The notes beneath the pieces are model-generated. The model was not told the DNA's origin. It worked only from the letters and a program-made list of their open reading frames with translations, and did no database searches. Below are positions 63,888-64,000 of a DNA stretch of 64,000 bases, one piece after another (the stretch's first letter is position 1; each line of letters opens with the position of its first letter). The DNA comes from an uncultured Thermomicrobiaceae bacterium (GTDB taxonomy: Bacteria; Chloroflexota; Chloroflexia; Thermomicrobiales; Thermomicrobiaceae): positions 1 through 64,000 of the forward strand of contig CALKCJ010000007.1 in NCBI GenBank assembly GCA_938082375.1, in the 5' to 3' direction. The translations under genes and the position numbers were made by a program.

Positions 63888-64000
63888 GGCCTGACCTCCC
63901 CTTCAGCCTGCCGGTGAACCTGAGAGAACCACCAGGGAACAGCGCGACGAGCGCCGCAGGCGTCAACGATCCGATCTGTTTAGCTACAGTGCGTTTTCGC
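63888..64000. other. Upstream edge of the cox operon
   Basis: No gene. On the - strand a TTGACG lies about 75 bp upstream of coxM but no matching -10 box is clear. Confidence 0.3.

Noticed and set aside
63915-63945. CTGAGA-like sequence as part of a TPP riboswitch
   Set aside because: It is on the strand opposite to coxM, and no second conserved arm of a thi-box is present.

Overview
The window is GC-rich bacterial chromosome-like DNA. It carries a form I aerobic CO dehydrogenase, a selenocysteine formate dehydrogenase, two Liv-type ABC importers, an intact tRNA-Lys and many proteins with Ala/Pro/Thr-rich linkers behind lipobox signals. This mix, with frequent GTG starts and TTGACA-type promoters, suggests a thermophilic Chloroflexota of the Thermomicrobia type (Thermomicrobium/Sphaerobacter relatives). 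That assignment is inference; no 16S rRNA or ribosomal protein gene is present to confirm it.

Layout. (1) 2-361: end of a VOC-fold protein. (2) 765-18364: one long + strand catabolic operon behind a clear promoter at 638-666. It encodes a Liv-type importer (livHMKGF), a Tm-1-like protein and its TIM-barrel partner, a GntR/FCD regulator, a cyclase-type hydrolase, a PEP-synthase-like phosphotransferase split over two genes (9430-10401 and 13888-15591), an HD-like protein, a CoxG/SRPBCC protein, a fumarylacetoacetase-fold protein, an ABM-fold protein and a three-subunit molybdenum hydroxylase. This is the best candidate for an undescribed pathway: import, ATP-dependent phosphorylation, hydroxylation and hydrolytic cleavage of an unknown, perhaps aromatic or heterocyclic, compound. 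(3) 18552-22079: secreted and membrane proteins of unknown function, one interrupted by an in-frame TAG. (4) 22165-28650 (- strand): formate dehydrogenase operon. The catalytic subunit reads through a TGA as selenocysteine, with a visible SECIS hairpin. (5) 28894-29879: lipoprotein and Nudix hydrolase. (6) 29943-39017 (- strand): a second catabolic operon with a GntR regulator, FAD amine/D-amino-acid oxidoreductase, a second Liv importer, an Asp/Glu-racemase-family protein and a ThDP enzyme. Its promoter carries two palindromes likely bound by its own regulator. (7) 39317-42175: a 3-hydroxyisobutyrate-dehydrogenase-family gene, an unknown gene and an atypical proline-racemase-family gene. (8) 42508-46861: ApbE, a haem membrane protein, two small membrane proteins and a two-component system. 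(9) 46842-50477: an Fe-S/FAD oxidoreductase, a decayed M20 amidohydrolase gene and tRNA-Lys(TTT). (10) 50621-58461: an unknown gene, a DUF92 kinase-like protein, coproheme decarboxylase, a double M16 peptidase and aconitase. (11) 58912-63887 (- strand): coxM-coxS-coxL followed by an XdhC-family maturation protein fused to a YHS domain.

Together the genes suggest a heterotroph that scavenges amino-acid-like or aromatic substrates through Liv importers and gains extra electrons from formate and CO. The molybdenum enzymes dominate: one formate dehydrogenase and two xanthine-oxidase-family hydroxylases. No CRISPR array, insertion sequence, phage gene or rRNA was seen.
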